From Palaemon carinicauda (lineage: Eukaryota; Arthropoda; Malacostraca; Decapoda; Palaemonidae), in assembly GCF_036898095.1 (NCBI RefSeq), contig NC_090726.1:40964191-41028190 (forward strand): a stretch of 64,000 nt of DNA, given 5' to 3'. The notes below the pieces were generated by a model. The model saw nothing but the letters and a program-made list of their open reading frames with translations, made no database searches and had not been told where the DNA came from. Below are positions 31,658 through 43,209 of this stretch, one piece after another. Made by a program: the position numbers and the translations under genes. Each line of letters begins with the position of its first letter. The first letter of the stretch is position 1.

Positions 31658-34600
31658 CTATTCTAATTGCTCTCTCCTTCTTCTCCTCCCAGCCACCTCA
31701 TTTTGTCTCCTCCTCTCCTTGAAGTCCATGGTGCCATGGTGTACTGTACTCCTCCAGGTTTTCCTGTCCCTGGCTGTTTCTTCCCATGAGGAAGGATCGA
31801 TGTCAGTTAGAGCCAGGGTGCGCTTTAGTTGATCTTTATAGCGCATTTTCGGTGCTCCTCGTGGTCTGGTGCCCTGGGTCAGTTCTCCGTTGAATATTTT
31901 CTTTGGGAGCCTAGATGGATCCATCCTATGCACGTGTCCTATCCAGCGGAGGCGGTGGTGGATGATGGTGGCCTCCACGCTGGTCAGCGAGGTACGTTCT
32001 AAGACTTCAATGTTGGTGGTGTGGCTCTCCCAGGGGATTTTCAAGATCTGCCTCAGTTTCATTTGTTGGAAGCGTTCTAGGTTTTTAAGATCGTTTCTAT
32101 ATAGCGTCCATGTTTCACATGCATACAGGATCGTGGAGAGGACTACTGCCCTGAACACCATTATTTTGGTGGTCATTGTCAGTGCGTGGTTGTTAAATAC
32201 GCGGCAGTTGAGTCGACCAAAGGCGGAGTGGGCTGCCCTGATCCTGTTCTCCACGTCCTTTTTGCTTGTGGGACCTGATGTTAGGATGCTCCCTAGGTAG
32301 GAGAACTGGTCCACCTGTTCTAACTGTTGGTCATTCACTGTGGTATTGAAGTTTGGGAGCATCAGTCCTGGTGGATGTTGGACAAGGGTCTTGGTTTTGT
32401 CTGTGTTGACTTGCATCCCAAAACGTTCATAGGCAGAGTTGTATGCATCAGCTAACGACTGCAGGTCCTCTGCCGTCTGACCTGGGGTGGCATTGTCGTC
32501 AGCATACTGCAGTTCTCGCACTGCACACAAGCTGGTCTTGGTTCTGGCGCGGAGTCTGGCGAGGTTGAAAGCGCCTCCATCCATGCGGAAACGTAGGTCG
32601 ACTGAGGGTGTGTCTGGGGGAATCTCGTTGAGCATTGCTGCGGTGTAAAGCGAGAAACACGTTGGGGTCAGAACACAGCCCTGCTTCAGGCCGCCGTTGA
32701 TGGGGAATGGGTCTGAAAGAGAGTTCTGGTGGCAGACTCTCCCAACCATTCCGTCATGGAGGGCACGCACCAGCTTGACAAAATCGGGTGGGCAGCCATA
32801 TCTTTTGAGGACAGCCCACATGGCAGGTCGAGGTACTTTGTCGAAGGCCTTTTTCAAATCCCAGAAGATGAACATTATGGGCTGTTGTTGTTCGAGGCTC
32901 TTCTCTTGTAGTTGTCGCGCACAGAAGATCATGTCTATGGTCCTGCGGGAAGGTCGAAAGCTGCACTGGGACTCTGGCAGGACGTCTTCTGCGAGAATAA
33001 GGAGGCGGTCAAGGAGAATCCGAGCGAAAATCTTACTCGCGATGCTTAGTAGTGATATTCCCCGGTAGTTATTACAGTTCTCCCTGTCTCCCTTCTTGAA
33101 GATGGTAATGATGTTTTCATCGCGGAAGTCACTGGGGAGGGTCTTGGTCTCCCATATTTTCAGTATAAGGAGCATCAAACGCTTCCTCAAACTGGGGCCA
33201 CCGTGAGTGAGGAGCTCCAACGGGACGTTGTCTGGCCCTGGGGCTTTGCCGGGCTTCATGCGCTGCAGGGCCTTGTTGAAGTCATGGATGGAGGGTGGTA
33301 GTGCCATCCAGTGACGGACGGGATGCTGCGGGGTCATTCGCAGGAGATCGTCTGGGGTGTCTGCTTGGTCATTGAGGAGGTTCTCAAAGTGAGACCTCCA
33401 CCTGGCCAGGATGCCCTCGCTGTCAGTGATGGTCGTGGCCCCATCCGCGTCCTTCAGGCTGCCCACTGATGAGCGTGTGGGACCGAATATTTCCTTTGTT
33501 GCTGCATAGAAGCTGCGCAGGTCACGTTGGTCAGCGAAACTCTGTATTTCTGCAGCTTTTCTTTGCCACCAGGTGTTCTGGGCTTCACAGATCCTTCTTT
33601 GGCAACCAGCTTCAGCCACCTTGTGAGCACATTTGTTAGCTGCTGTTGGTTGGTTTTCCAAAGTCAGGCGTGGTTGTCGTTTGGTTTCAATGAGAAGAGA
33701 GATGGTAGCATCATTCTCATCAAACCAATCCTGCCGTTTCTTGGTGGTGTAGCCTAGTGTTTCCTCCGCGGCACGGGCCATGGCGTTTCTGAGGGTGGTC
33801 CAGTGGTGCTCAACAGTGGCCTGACCCACGGGGTCTGCGAGGTGTTGTTCGCAGGCCTCCTTGTAGTTCTGTGCCACCTGTGGGTTGCGGAGCTTACTAC
33901 AATCAAAGCGGTGGTGTGGTACGCTGTCAGGTGCCCTTCTGGGTGGTCGTAGGGTTGTCACGGAGAGTCGGGAGATGAGGAGTCTGTGGTCCGTCCAGCA
34001 GTCGTCTGCTCCGGGCATGGATCGGGTGATGCGGACGTCTCCTCGGTCTCTGGCTCTGGTCAGGACGTAGTCCAGGGTGTGCCAGTGTTTAGACCGTTGG
34101 TATCTCCATGTGGTCTTTTGTCGCTTTGGTAACTGGAAGATGGTGTTGGTTACCACAAGTTGGTGTTCTGCACACAGACCCAGTAGGAGTTGGCCATTGG
34201 CGTTGCAATTTCCAATGCCATGGTGGCTGATGATTCCTTCCCACAGGCGATGGTCTTTGCCTACTCAGGCATTAAAGTCGCCAAGCACAACGAACTTGTC
34301 ATTGGCGGGCACTGCCTGGATGATGCGGTCGAGCTGGGTGTAGAAGGCAGCTTTGTCATCATCGGTTGAGGTCATAGTCGGGGCGTAGACAGAGATCAGG
34401 GTGAGGTGTCTGTCCCGCGTGATGGGGATGCGGACAGTCATCAGGCGCTCACTGATGGCCTTGGGAGCGAGGTTGTGCTGCTGCACTAGCTGGGAACGGA
34501 TGGCGAAGCCGACACCGTGGATGCGAGGCTCCTCTATGGCCTTGCCTTTCCAGAAGATGGAGTAGCCTGTTCCAGCTTCCCTGATGTTGCCCTCTTCGGG

Positions 34601-34738
34601 TAGTCTGGTCTCGCTAAGAGCCGCCACATCAACATTGAGGCGGGCTAGCTCCTTGCAGACGAGGGCTGTACGTCGTTCCGGGCTGTTGGTGTTTGTCACG
34701 TCTTGAGGGTGCGGATGTTCCACGCACCTAAGGTTAAT
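31658..34738 (-). pseudogene. Non-LTR endonuclease-reverse transcriptase, copy D, one nonsense codon and an N-terminal frameshift
   Basis: Minus strand. The first endonuclease motif (LGAWNIRTL) is encoded at about 34710-34738 but in another frame from what follows, so an indel lies near 34690-34710. The endonuclease continues VDVAALSETRLPEEG, ITRDRHLTLISVYAPTM and FVVLGDFNA, then hits TGA at 34265-34267 where the family should have CGA (DFNxRVG). Reading resumes in the same frame. The endonuclease ends with LDYVLTRARDRGDVRITRSM and CWTDHRLLIS. RT motifs: NNYRGISLLSIASKIFARIL, FIFWDLKKAFDKVPR, GLKQGCVLTPTCFSLYTAAM and ELQYADDNAT. The C-terminus ends RDRKTWRSTVH. Without the two lesions it would be one long ORF of about 1,000 codons. 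Confidence 0.85.
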
Positions 34739-35387
34739 ATTTTTTTCTTGTTATTTTGACTGCATTAGTGGGATGTCCGCCAGCCGCGGTGAGCTGACCA
34801 GACAGGTTTGCCATGTCCGATGTTTACCCCACCTTTTCTAGGGGCCTCCCCATGTGGGGTGGGCTGCGGTGTCCTCAATAGGCCAGCCCAGTCACGGGTC
34901 CAGCTGTCGAACTCTGGTGTCACGGCACCGTCACCAGAGAGCGACTGAATCTTAGACTCGCCGCCTGAGTGCAGTCTTGGGCTAAGGGCTTCCAGCTATC
35001 CAGGCCTGCCCCCTTCACCCACGGTGCTGTCGCCTCAGGACTTGCTGGTGGTGATGATGATGATGATGGTGAGAAAGAGATGAAGAAGGGTGGAGGAAAC
35101 GACAGAATGCCAGTAGCTGGGTATATTGTTTTGGGTGGTCGTGGCTTTGCAACGGCCACGCACACACACTTGGCCCACATCGTTTTCACCGCGGCTCAAG
35201 ACATATGAGATAGGCGGCTTCTCCGATGTTGGTTGCATCGGGCTGCCGGGTTCTTGTTATGTCAAGGCCCGCCTTGTTGCCTGCCCGACAGGCATGGCTC
35301 TCTTCCGCTGGTGCTGGGAAGCTCCGCCGTTGGGGTCTTGTTTGGTTTTATTTTGGAGTTTTCCTTCTCCTAGCCTTTGCCTATCTT

Positions 35388-35477
35388 AAATAAAGGAGAA
35401 GGCCTATAGGGGTCCAGTCTTGGTCTGGTCTCAAATAAAGGAGAAGGCCTATAGGGGTCCAGTCTTGGTCTGGTCTC
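35388..35477. repeat. Perfect tandem duplication of 45 bp in the copy D 5' region
   Basis: Units 35388-35432 and 35433-35477 are identical, beginning AAATAAAGGAGAAGG. They sit upstream of the element ORF, where some LINEs carry repeated promoter units. Confidence 0.9.
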
Positions 35478-35620
35478 TCAGAACTGGCCTTAGCGGTATG
35501 GTTGAGCCGGCCAGGGTGGATAAACTACCCCACCGCCATTGCCCAGCCCATCATTGGGACACTCAAGCCCCTCTACTGCAGCAAAGAGCTGGACCATCAG
35601 AGGGGCAAGTGTCCCATAAA

Positions 35621-36186
35621 ATACAAATAATTCACTTTGTCAAATCAAAGGGTAAATTTATCCAAATCACTAAATTCATTAAAAATTCTTAGATTGAATT
35701 TAACAAAATTACTAAATTCTTGTTCAAAATTTGTCTTTTCACAAACGGATGCTATTCTATTCAACTTTCCAATTACATATATGATTTTACACATTTTAAC
35801 TCCTAGTATTTGAAATATATTTCAAAACACATTATGAAAAGGAAGAACAAATTCAATGAACTGATCCCATAAGGACCCATATTTTTATCCTCATCCTAAC
35901 CAACTCCGGTTACACTTCACAAGCACAAAATGGTCATGACTACCCAGGAGTTGGAAAGGGCACAAGACAGACATCAGTGGTGAGAAAACTGAACCCTTTA
36001 CGTCCTTTGAACTGATACTGGAGTTAAACTACTTCAAGTTCACATAATTAAATAAGATGTCGTTTCAAAATTGTTAAAAGAAACAGCAAATAGAGTACGT
36101 GACAGAAGGAAAGTTGGCCAGGGGCCCCAAGAACAATACTATAGAGCTTTTAGCAACATCTTCACATTAATGAGACATTTAGTGGT
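35621..36186. other. AT-rich stretch without recognised feature
   Basis: Nothing beyond short chance open frames is visible; likely flank of the non-LTR copy D. Confidence 0.5.
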
Positions 36187-36730
36187 ACTGCTGTATTTCT
36201 GTAAAGTATTATTATTATTAATTAACCTCAACCCTAGTTGGAAAAAAACAGGATGCTAAAAGCCCAAGGGCTCCAATAGGGAAAAATTCCCCAGTGAGGA
36301 GAGGAAAGGAAATAAGGTAATGAAACCATATTGAAAAGTAATGAACAATCAAAATAAAACATTTCAAGAACAATAACAACATTAAAAAAGATCTTTCACA
36401 TATAAACAATAAAAGAGACTTATGTCTGCCAGTTCAACATGAAAACATCAACAACATTAAAACATATTTCATATTTAAGGACTTATGTCAGCCTGTTCGA
36501 CATGAAAATCCTCGTTGTAAGTTTGAACTTTAGATGTTCTTTTGATTCAACTTGATTAGGAAGATCATTCCGCACCTTGGTCAGCTGGAATGTCAAATCT
36601 CTTCAATGACATGGCGACACTTGATGGCATTAAAGTTGATCGAGGTCTATGAAGGTCTAATCTCTTGACAGAATATGAACGGATTACCTAGATATTAACT
36701 CAGTATAAATGTCCACAATGTATGGCCGAA
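36187..36730 (+). repeat. Old interspersed repeat starting (ATT)n and CCCTAGTTGGAAAA
   Basis: Starts with an ATT run, then AACCCTAGTTGGAAAAA, GGATGCTAAAAGCCCAAGGG and GAGGAAAGGAAATAAGG. I recall this arrangement as a common repeat in decapod sequence; its class is unknown to me. Two versions of CTTATGTCnGCC(A/T)GTTC follow each other near 36420 and 36480. The copy is diverged and its 3' limit is uncertain. Confidence 0.5.
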
Positions 36731-37047
36731 TAAGTAGATGGTACCGTTAGGTTGCAAACAGAACGTCCGCTTGTAATTGTATTTCCTCAAGTCAGGTCAT
36801 GGTCACGGGGACTTAGGCTATTGCCTACACCCTCTTTGAAGGTTTCCTTTAGTTACAGAAAGAGACACAAAAGCCAAGACTTTGAAGATATTGGGTGTAC
36901 TCCTTCAACAAAGATCCGTGCCACTTATCTCCCCCCCGTAATGTGACGCTTACGCTGACCCGGGCTTGATACCGCAGGTCCAGTACTGATAACACCTTGA
37001 TCGATTTTCTAGAGTCTTGATCCCCATGGTCGTTGGCTTTTCTGAAG

Positions 37048-37071
37048 ACATTTCACCATTTGGTGAAATGT
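37048..37071. other. 10-bp inverted repeat with ATTT loop
   Basis: ACATTTCACC, then ATTT, then GGTGAAATGT. No neighbouring gene explains it. Confidence 0.6.
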
Positions 37072-37184
37072 ACTTGTACTCTAAAAGTATGATTTTTCCA
37101 TATTAAGAGTTTAAAGATTTATTCATCAATAATATATAAACGATAAGAATTATTATAAATGAATTAATTTAGTTTAAAACTTCC

Positions 37185-37515
37185 ATTAAAGGTTTAAAGG
37201 TTTTTAAAGACTGCTCATGAATGGCAAAAGCAAGGGGCAGTGACATTGCCCTATCAAGCAGGACAATGCCCTAGAGAGGCTGACCATATTACATATGATT
37301 AGCACCCAAACCTCCTCTCCACCCAAACAAGGACCAAGGAGGGCTAGGCAATGGCTGCTGATGACTCAGAAGATAGACCTATAGGCTCCCGCAAACCCTC
37401 CATCCATAGCTCACAAGGATGGTTAGGTTACAGCGAACAAAGGAACTAACGAGTGTAAGCGGGACTCGAACCCCAGTCTGACGATCACCAGGTAAGGACG
37501 CTACCACCAGCCCAT
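37185..37515 (-). mobile_element. tRNA-derived SINE, about 330 bp
   Basis: On the minus strand a head like GCTGGTGGTAGCGTCC is followed by a B box GGTTCGAGTCC (37462-37472), and the body ends in a CTTTAAA-type tail near 37185-37205. The spacing between head and B box fits RNA polymerase III promoters of tRNA-derived SINEs. Confidence 0.75.
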
Positions 37516-37856
37516 CACAATATACTGTATTTAAGATATTTTAAACCAAAATTTGGAATTGCCATCATTCGTCTAATACGGTTAGCGCGAATTTTAGAAT
37601 TTCCGAGAAATGAATCGAAATTCGAGAGATGACCCATTACTCTCCTCCGCTCATCTCCTGAGACCAGGACTTGTCAGAGATGAAAGAACATCGTCTCTCT
37701 GCAGAGTCATCCTTGAAATCCTTATCAGCGATACCCTCTCCAATCTCATATTTCGAAATATCAGTGAAGGAATTTGGTCGAAGGGAGATAGTGTCTTGTG
37801 AAGTTAGGTTCTACATTAAATGATTTGATTATTTCATTTGTTGTTTTTTATCATTT

Positions 37857-37864
37857 ATATATAT

Positions 37865-37908
<44 letters not shown>
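37857..37908. repeat. (TA)n microsatellite
   Basis: Near-perfect TA run of about 24 units after TATATATGTT. Confidence 0.9.
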
Positions 37909-37911
<3 letters not shown>

Positions 37912-37965
37912 AAATTTTTGCACATTTAAACGTGTTTTTCATATTTCAAATAAGCCATATATATA

Positions 37966-38275
37966 TTAACCCTTTTACCCCCAGGCTTTATGGAAATTTC
38001 CAACCCTTAACCCCCAAGGGGTTACTTTTTTCCCAGCACATTTTGGTGTATATTTCTTTTAAATTGCTCTAACAGCCTTAATTTTTGTCATAGAGAGGTC
38101 AGGTTGGTCTCATTCTCTTGGAAAATGTCTGAATTTTCTCAAAAAAATTATCAAAAATATGAAAAAAATAATTTTTATGGCATTTTTTTGCAAGGACGTA
38201 CCGGTACGTCCATGGGGGTAAAGGGATGGCTTTTGTGAAACGTACCAGTACGTCCTTTGGGGGTAAAAGGGTTAA
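37966..38275. mobile_element. piggyBac-type MITE with TTAA at both ends
   Basis: Ends are TTAACCCTTTTACCCCCA and its complement TGGGGGTAAAAGGGTTAA, matching piggyBac termini and the TTAA target. The 310-bp body has no ORF. Near the right end the terminal motif is duplicated: an 18-bp palindrome GGACGTACCGGTACGTCC (38195-38212) followed by ATGGGGGTAAAGGG, then a second ACGTACCAGTACGTCC with the true end. Confidence 0.85.
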
Positions 38276-38282
38276 TACATTA

Positions 38283-38415
38283 AAGTCTGGATTCTCTTAA
38301 CGACCGCGGGATCAGAGCCCCAGGCGAAATCACCCAAAGACTATAGTATCAGACCGGCCAGGATTTGAACCCTGGTCCAGGATACCTGTATGCCAGTGAC
38401 CATACCACTCAGCCA
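38283..38415 (-). mobile_element. tRNA-derived SINE fragment
   Basis: Minus strand: A box TGGCTGAGTGG (38405-38415) and B box GGTTCAAATCC (38361-38371), both matching the RNA polymerase III consensus and about 33 bases apart. Downstream part continues to about 38283. Confidence 0.75.
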
Positions 38416-38812
38416 CGAAGAAAGATAAAAGTCAATGACAATTCTTCTGTACATATACCTGTCAAATTCAGGTTTTCTGTACTTAGAATTGAAATCAACT
38501 CATCTTCACCATCGTAGCTAATTGGTCGGTTTGAGACTTGGCATTCGATTAATGATAAATATCCACTGGGAATTTCTTTATAAATGCTTCTGGCTGGGCA
38601 AGGATTCGAACCTACGCCCTTAGCAAAACCAGTGCCTACTTGATTGGTAAAGTCGTCCCTGCAGGCATTGTTTCGGCTCATTGCATAGGTTCGAATCCTT
38701 GCCCAGCCAGAAGCATTTATCGTGAATGAATTTCCTGAGGATATACATTCCCAAAGGTAGAATTCTGTATTGAATGCCATTGTGGTTGATATTTACATTG
38801 ATTAAAATCACG

Positions 38813-38815
<3 letters not shown>
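38416..38815. mobile_element. Two tRNA-derived SINE copies, head to head
   Basis: The plus copy has A box TGGTAAAGTCG (38645-38655) and B box GGTTCGAATCC (38688-38698), continues with CCAGAAGCATTTATCG and ends in GATTAAAATCACG before a TC run. The minus copy has its B box at 38602-38612 and runs leftward to about 38430. The B-box-to-body segments form an inverted repeat of at least 33 bp (38581-38613 against 38687-38719). Confidence 0.75.

Positions 38816-38857
<42 letters not shown>
38816..38857. repeat. (TC)n microsatellite
   Basis: About 20 TC units directly after the SINE tail. Confidence 0.9.
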
Positions 38858-38858
<1 letters not shown>

Positions 38859-40546
38859 ATTAAGGTTTTTGAAATTGTAATTCTATAGAAATATTAGGTC
38901 TTTTCAGCCTTTTCTTGAAAGGTGCCATCAAAAGTTCTCAAAACAATTGCAGATTTCACCAAAATTCTGGTTCATTCATGCAAATTTTTAGAAGTCCAAT
39001 CTACATAATAGATGTTATTACCGGTGACTATAGTTTTTATATTCACAAATGAGAGAGAATATGAACTTTTAATTCAGTTTCCTGAAAAATAACTAAGTAA
39101 AGTATCCAGAAGACTAGTGTCGGAAACTAAGCAATAGATGGCGACACTTTCAAATCAAGGACACTAAAGTGAGAGTAACAGTTCTAGATATCGATTTCGG
39201 ATTTTATCATCCTTGTTTTTCTATAGTTGAAGCGAAGACTGAGGACATTTTTTTCTGTGAAATTTAGTGTACTTTGACAGTGGTGGTGTGTTAATTTCAA
39301 AATTTTATATTGGTGAGTACAGTAATAAGGTTTTATTTTTTGTGGTGTTGACACATTTTGGTTTGTAAAAAAAGGTTAATCCTTTACGTATTTAAATATG
39401 ATAATACTACTATGGATAAGGACACTAGATTCTATGTATGGAATATTTGGGAAAGGTTCTATGTTACAACGTTAAACGGTGCAAATTTCAAATAGCTTCT
39501 CTTAGACTCCCAAGTTAGTACATTCTCCTTTTAATCTTGGTTTTAATTATGTGATTGGAGTTAGCCTTTGTGTATGTGAGCAGTGATTCGAACAGTGCAA
39601 TGAAATCTAAGTATATTTTACTGTTATTTTTCTAGTGTTGATTATGCTAACATGCAGTGTTACTGGATTGCCAGGGCTATAACAACAGTTATTCAGATAT
39701 TTTAAGATTTAAATGCTTTATCATTATTGATTCGCCAGTCTGAATGACTTGAATGGACAGTGGAAAGGATTACTAGTTTATTGCAACATTGCAATTTTCA
39801 ATAAGTTTTTGCTGGTTTTTGCCGTCAAAACTTTAAAAATACTGGAATAGCATTTAAGTTTTAAAAATGGATATATTTACGTCAAGGAGTGATATTACTG
39901 TCAAAGCCTGTTAAAGAGTAAAGTTACGGTCTCCTGTATTTTACTGAAATACGGCTGAACAGTATATTTTTACCAAGAATTTCAGATTATAATTACGACT
40001 ATTTTAGGTGTTTAGTTTCACAACTTTGATATAATAATTACGTAAATTCCCTTTTGATTAAGTGATTTTAATGAGTGCTTGTAGTTGGGCATAAGCTTGG
40101 CTAATTAAATATACTGTGAAACTCGATTGGCAACTATATAAAAAGCTATTGGTAAAAACTGGATTATTTAGTTTTTAATACAGTATTTTAAGTTTTTATG
40201 TTTACTGAATCCTTTAATGATCAGTGTCTTGGTATATAGAATACAGTTGCAAAGTTAGGGTTATGTAGGAAATTAAGTTAGCTTAGGTTTATAACTTATT
40301 TTGTAAAACTTGTTTGGTAATTTTAAACCTTTAATTCCGTTAAAGCATGGAATCCACACAGAAATGGCAACGAGTCTTTGGTGTGTTTAATGAAAATAGG
40401 TAAAGTGAAAATTTAACTTATTTTTTAGAGTAATTAGAGTAACATATAAAAAGTGTAATTTCAATTGGTTACACCAAGGTAATGAGGACTGATAAAACTA
40501 TTTTTACCACTGGTGTTATTAAATAAGAATTCTTTTAAAGACTTAT
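38858..40546 (+). other. AT-rich DNA with possible exons of a weakly supported transcript
   Basis: TATTG|GTGAGTAC at 39312 is a good donor. ATG at 40347 opens a 17-codon frame (MESTQKWQRVFGVFNEN) that ends at a donor-like ATAG|GTAAAG (40399/40400). Joined to the exon-like block at 50033 it would read on for about ten codons. Nothing else is recognisable here. Confidence 0.2.
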
Positions 40547-40617
40547 ACTAAACGTTTTTTTGGGCTCAAGCCATGGCGTCCTGATGGAAGGTTCCTGTTT
40601 GGTAGCTTCCTTGGGTA

Positions 40618-40914
40618 TAAGACTACTAAGATATTCCCAGAGAATTTAACCACAGGTTATCACAGAATTCTAACTTCTGGAGCGAGTATCTCAAAGGTTT
40701 CCCTTTAAGACATCGTAATACAACAGGGGACACGCATGTCTGGTCGTGCCACATAGCTATCTCCACCCCGAACAGAGTTAACGCTTCGGTGTGTAAGGGC
40801 TGAGAATAGCTGGGAGCCGTTCCACAGCTAATCTCACTCGTGGCTACTACTGATACTCGAGACGTAAACAAACGGACGCCATTGCTCTGATGACGTCACG
40901 AGCGTCTTTATCCT
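40618..40914 (+). repeat. Left ITR of DIRS family B element 2 (shared part)
   Basis: Complement of 48930-49226 with no difference seen across the 246 bases whose translations can be compared. The outer 60 bases (40558-40617) have no counterpart at the right end; their start is instead complemented in the ICR. Confidence 0.9.
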
Positions 40915-43200
40915 TTGTTTAGTAGCTGCCCTACTGAGACGGATTTTCCCTTGTGTGAACTTTATCGTTTTGCATCTTCGCTATGTCGTTACCTTCAGCC
41001 TCGCCTTCTTCTGGAAAGTTGAGTACAAGGTTCCAGTATTGTTTAATTAAGCTCTGGCCGTAAAGTAAATATTATTTTGCGAAATAATTGATGTTTTGTG
41101 GCAGAGCTGTGCCTCTACCGGACCCGCCATTTTATGGCGTCGTTGTTGTTTTGCATGTCTTATTTAGTTAGCCACAACAACGCTTCCGGCCTTATATACT
41201 AATCGAATACATTAGTTTATTTAGTCTTCATAGCTAGGAACTTTTATTTCGTGTTTAGACGCTTTTTATCGGTCATCGATTGACCTCATACCAGTCGGCT
41301 ACTATAGCCCCCAGGCCAGGAGCCTATATACAAGTGTTCATGCATGAATTATCAGTGATCCTAGACTAAGTTATGAAGATAGTGGCATTATTATTATACA
41401 ATACTTTTGACTAGTGATGCAAATGTTTTCGCCTTCAGGGACCATATAGGGGATAGGCTAGTCAGTGATTCTTACTAGCCTAACCTAACCTTAGGACCCC
41501 TATATGCTTCCTTCATCCCCTGCCTTGGCATTCCCTCTAATTAGCCTTGATCCCTTTTCTGAGTAAAGGGATTCATTGTCTAATAGAGTATTATATCGCC
41601 TCTCAGTCCTCCCTAAAGGAATGAACCCCCTTTAGGATTGCGTCTGAGAGTGAGGTTAGGCTAGCCTACCTCTATGGCTAGGTTAGTCTGCGACTTTCCT
41701 GCGATAGCGATACGTCTTCTTCCCTGCCTAGTTCAGGACTTTTAGCCCTGATCTAGGTCGGGTTAGGAAGGTTTCTCTGTTCCTTGCTGAAACTGTACTC
41801 TTGCACCGTTTTAGCCGATCAGCCTAATCTTAGGTTAGGGAGTGTCCTCCCTTCCCTTTGTGGCCGCTCTGGTACAGAAACCCTTCCTGGGAAGACCCCT
41901 CTCTTCTCCCTCCCCACCTATCTCTTGTATAGCCTAGCCTATGCTTAGGTTAGTTTATACTTATCTGTCCCCTGTCCTACAACTCCTCCTTAGGGTGGAT
42001 GAGTAGGGCTACCCGAGCTTCCTTGTGCAGTCCGCTCTGGTACATATACCTTCATAGTGTCCTATAAGGTTAGTTCCTAGTGTAGCTCTGCATAAGGGAG
42101 TCTCCCCCCCCCCCATCTTGGGTGTCCCCTAGTCCTCCCTTGGGCTACCTGCTCCCGGTCCCTAGTGACCCCTGCATATGGATGATAGAGCCTGTCTCTA
42201 TCATGGGTACTCCCCCTCAGGGAGGGGGAGGGATGTCTGGAACCCTGAAGGTACTTCCTGCATCCTTCCCCCCTCCCCCTGTCTCTCTATCTATCTGGGT
42301 GCCGGTCTCTTGCCGCCTCTTATGCCGGCAATACCTGCCTCTTGGTGACTTCCCTACCCTTGCCGCCAGCCCCCCGTGTTCCGAGGGACTGCCGGCTGCC
42401 GCCGGCTACTACCGGCGGCTCTCCTACTCCTTTCTAATCGTCCGCTTGCCGGTCGATCTCCGGAGTGCCGGCATATACTGCCGGCAACCCGATACTACCT
42501 GTACCATCCTTACCCCAGTCACCAATCCGGCATCCTCCGGCTGCCGGAGCCGCCGCTCCCTGCCGGCGTGCCGCCGTTGTGCCGGCGGCCGCCATCCTGG
42601 TATCTAACTGACTTTTGAAAATTGTCTGTTCTAATGCCAGAATCTATGCTGGAGCGAGCTCCGGCGTGCCGGCGGCTTGCCGGATACCCCGGAGGCGTCA
42701 AGAATACTTGCACCCCCTCTCTGTAGCTATCATAAGACTAAGATAGCCCTACCTGGCAAATAGATAAGCTGCTTTGCTTCTAAGATCAGTACCTAGTACT
42801 GCTCTATTAGTGATCATGCTGTCTCTTTGCATTCTTCTATTTCCAGCATGCTATGTGCATCTTAGCACGGCTGGTTGCCGGAAGCAGTTACCCTTAATGA
42901 GACCTTCTGGCTCTTATCTGGGAACCGAATGAATTCGATCCCAACCTTGTCCTTGGCTTTCCATGGAGTTCCAATATAATGGGAATCCTAGGAAACTGTA
43001 TCCAATGATCTCGGTCATTTGGATTATCCCAGGACCAAGCCTTTGGTAACCAGCCGGGCGAGATGCATGGAGCGTGTTCTCCTTTACTGTTTCACTCTCT
43101 ATGCATCACACCTTATAAGTTAAAATTAATGATTAATATTAACTTAATTTAAGAGCCATTCCTATGACTCCCCCATACTCATTTTCTCTTTCTTCCACAG
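40915..43200 (+). promoter_or_regulatory. 5' leader or intron of family B element 2, ending in a splice acceptor; rich in GCCGGC
   Basis: No long ORF. A short frame from ATG 40983 (MSLPSASPSSGK) is followed by GTTGAGTA, and the same arrangement of ATG, serine-rich codons and AAGTTGAGTA occurs in the other family B copies (near 19921-19945, and on the minus strand at 63447-63405), suggesting a conserved exon end. The frame does not join gag in phase from the obvious donor, so another exon or donor may be involved. 42290-42710 is dense in TGCCGGC. TTTCTCTTTCTTCCACAG at 43183-43200 is a strong acceptor just before gag. Confidence 0.55.
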
Positions 43201-43209
43201 GAGGAGCAG

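Larger units (their letters stand above)
31500..35620 (-). mobile_element. APE-type non-LTR retrotransposon, copy D (different family), near full length
   Basis: On the minus strand it has a long 5' region (35620 to 34740) with a tandem 45-bp duplication, an endonuclease, an RT and a 3' region ending near 31500. Unlike copies A and B the RT carries YADD, and there is no CCCCCAA/TTGGGGG tail loop. Exact ends are uncertain; the AT-rich DNA from about 35620 onward is taken as flank. Confidence 0.75.

Noticed and set aside
32697..33068. Plus-strand 123-codon ORF
   Set aside because: Antisense to the conserved RT motifs of copy D.
38361..38415. Functional tRNA gene
   Set aside because: A and B boxes are present, but no cloverleaf with an acceptor stem can be formed; they belong to SINEs.
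40626..40871. 81-codon ORF present identically at 40626-40871 (minus) and 48973-49218 (plus)
   Set aside because: It lies in the ITRs; its identity reflects ITR identity, and the other family B ITRs do not keep the same protein.
42122..42607. 161-codon Pro-rich ORF, partly repeated at 49249-49515
   Set aside because: Low-complexity C-rich leader sequence; the repetition is due to the copied segment.
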